Part shown: piece by piece, positions 5,054 to 5,087 of the stretch
Layout: every line of letters begins with the position of its first letter
How positions within the stretch are numbered: the stretch's first letter is position 1
NCBI GenBank assembly: GCA_002293025.1
Contig: DBCL01000004.1
Span: 965-6,051 of the forward strand
Direction of reading: 5' to 3'
DNA length: 5,087 nt
Source of the DNA: Actinobacteria bacterium UBA959
Lineage (GTDB): Bacteria > Actinomycetota > Actinomycetes > S36-B12 > UBA5976
The notes under the pieces: model-generated
Seen by the model: the letters and a program-made list of their open reading frames with translations, nothing else
The model's database searches: none
What the model was told of the DNA's origin: nothing
Program-made: the position numbers and the translations under genes

Positions 5054-5087
5054 CCAGCCGGTAACAATTTGGTCACAAATCTGCTGT
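5054..5087. other. Non-coding tail after the iolG-like gene
   Basis: These 34 bases contain no start codon with a visible ribosome-binding site. The only structure is a weak ATTTG-GTCA-CAAAT dyad at 5067-5080, without a T run, so no terminator is called. Confidence 0.5.

Noticed and set aside
5067..5080. ATTTG-GTCA-CAAAT as terminator of the dehydrogenase gene
   Set aside because: The stem is only 5 bp and AT-rich, with no T run after it.
1..5087. CRISPR array, insertion sequence, tRNA or phage signal
   Set aside because: No regularly spaced repeats, transposase or integrase reading frame, or tRNA-like cloverleaf was seen; nearly all bases are accounted for by iol-type genes.

Overview
The window is a compact, mid-GC (roughly mid-40s percent by eye) bacterial segment carrying part of a myo-inositol catabolic gene cluster. 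Gene content points to an actinobacterium. It has a stand-alone IolC kinase with no fused aldolase domain, followed by a DhnA/LacD-like (beta/alpha)8 aldolase-type gene of the sort found in actinobacterial inositol clusters, then IolB and a Gfo/Idh/MocA dehydrogenase. The modest GC and near-absence of intergenic DNA would fit a streamlined freshwater lineage such as Nanopelagicales (acI). That placement is an inference from composition and gene order, not a demonstrated assignment.

Layout: bases 1-3983 hold five genes on the minus strand, read from right to left as iolE (inosose dehydratase family), iolC (PfkB-type 5-dehydro-2-deoxygluconokinase), an aldolase-like barrel gene, iolB (5-deoxy-glucuronate isomerase), and the first 112 codons of a Gfo/Idh/MocA oxidoreductase that leaves the window at base 1. 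Junctions are 6 bp (or 0 bp with a TTG start), 2 bp, a 4-bp ATGA overlap and a second 4-bp ATGA overlap, so this is almost certainly one operon. An 89-bp divergent intergenic region (3984-4072) separates it from a complete plus-strand Gfo/Idh/MocA dehydrogenase (4073-5053) with the catalytic Lys/Asp/His pattern of inositol 2-dehydrogenases. The last 34 bases hold no gene.

Pathway logic: a dehydrogenase oxidises inositol to inosose, IolE dehydrates it, IolB isomerises 5-deoxy-glucuronate to 2-deoxy-5-keto-gluconate, IolC phosphorylates that, and the aldolase-like protein is the best local candidate for cleaving the phosphorylated product. IolD (ring hydrolase) and IolA (malonate-semialdehyde dehydrogenase) are not in the window and may lie beyond base 1.

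The most unusual feature is not a gene. Several long, perfect, tightly spaced inverted repeats sit inside coding sequence: 13-bp arms in iolB, 9-10 bp in the aldolase gene, 15-16 bp in iolC, and two nested 14-bp pairs in the plus-strand dehydrogenase. None has a terminator-like T run, each preserves a normal-looking protein, and the longer ones are far beyond chance for 5 kb.
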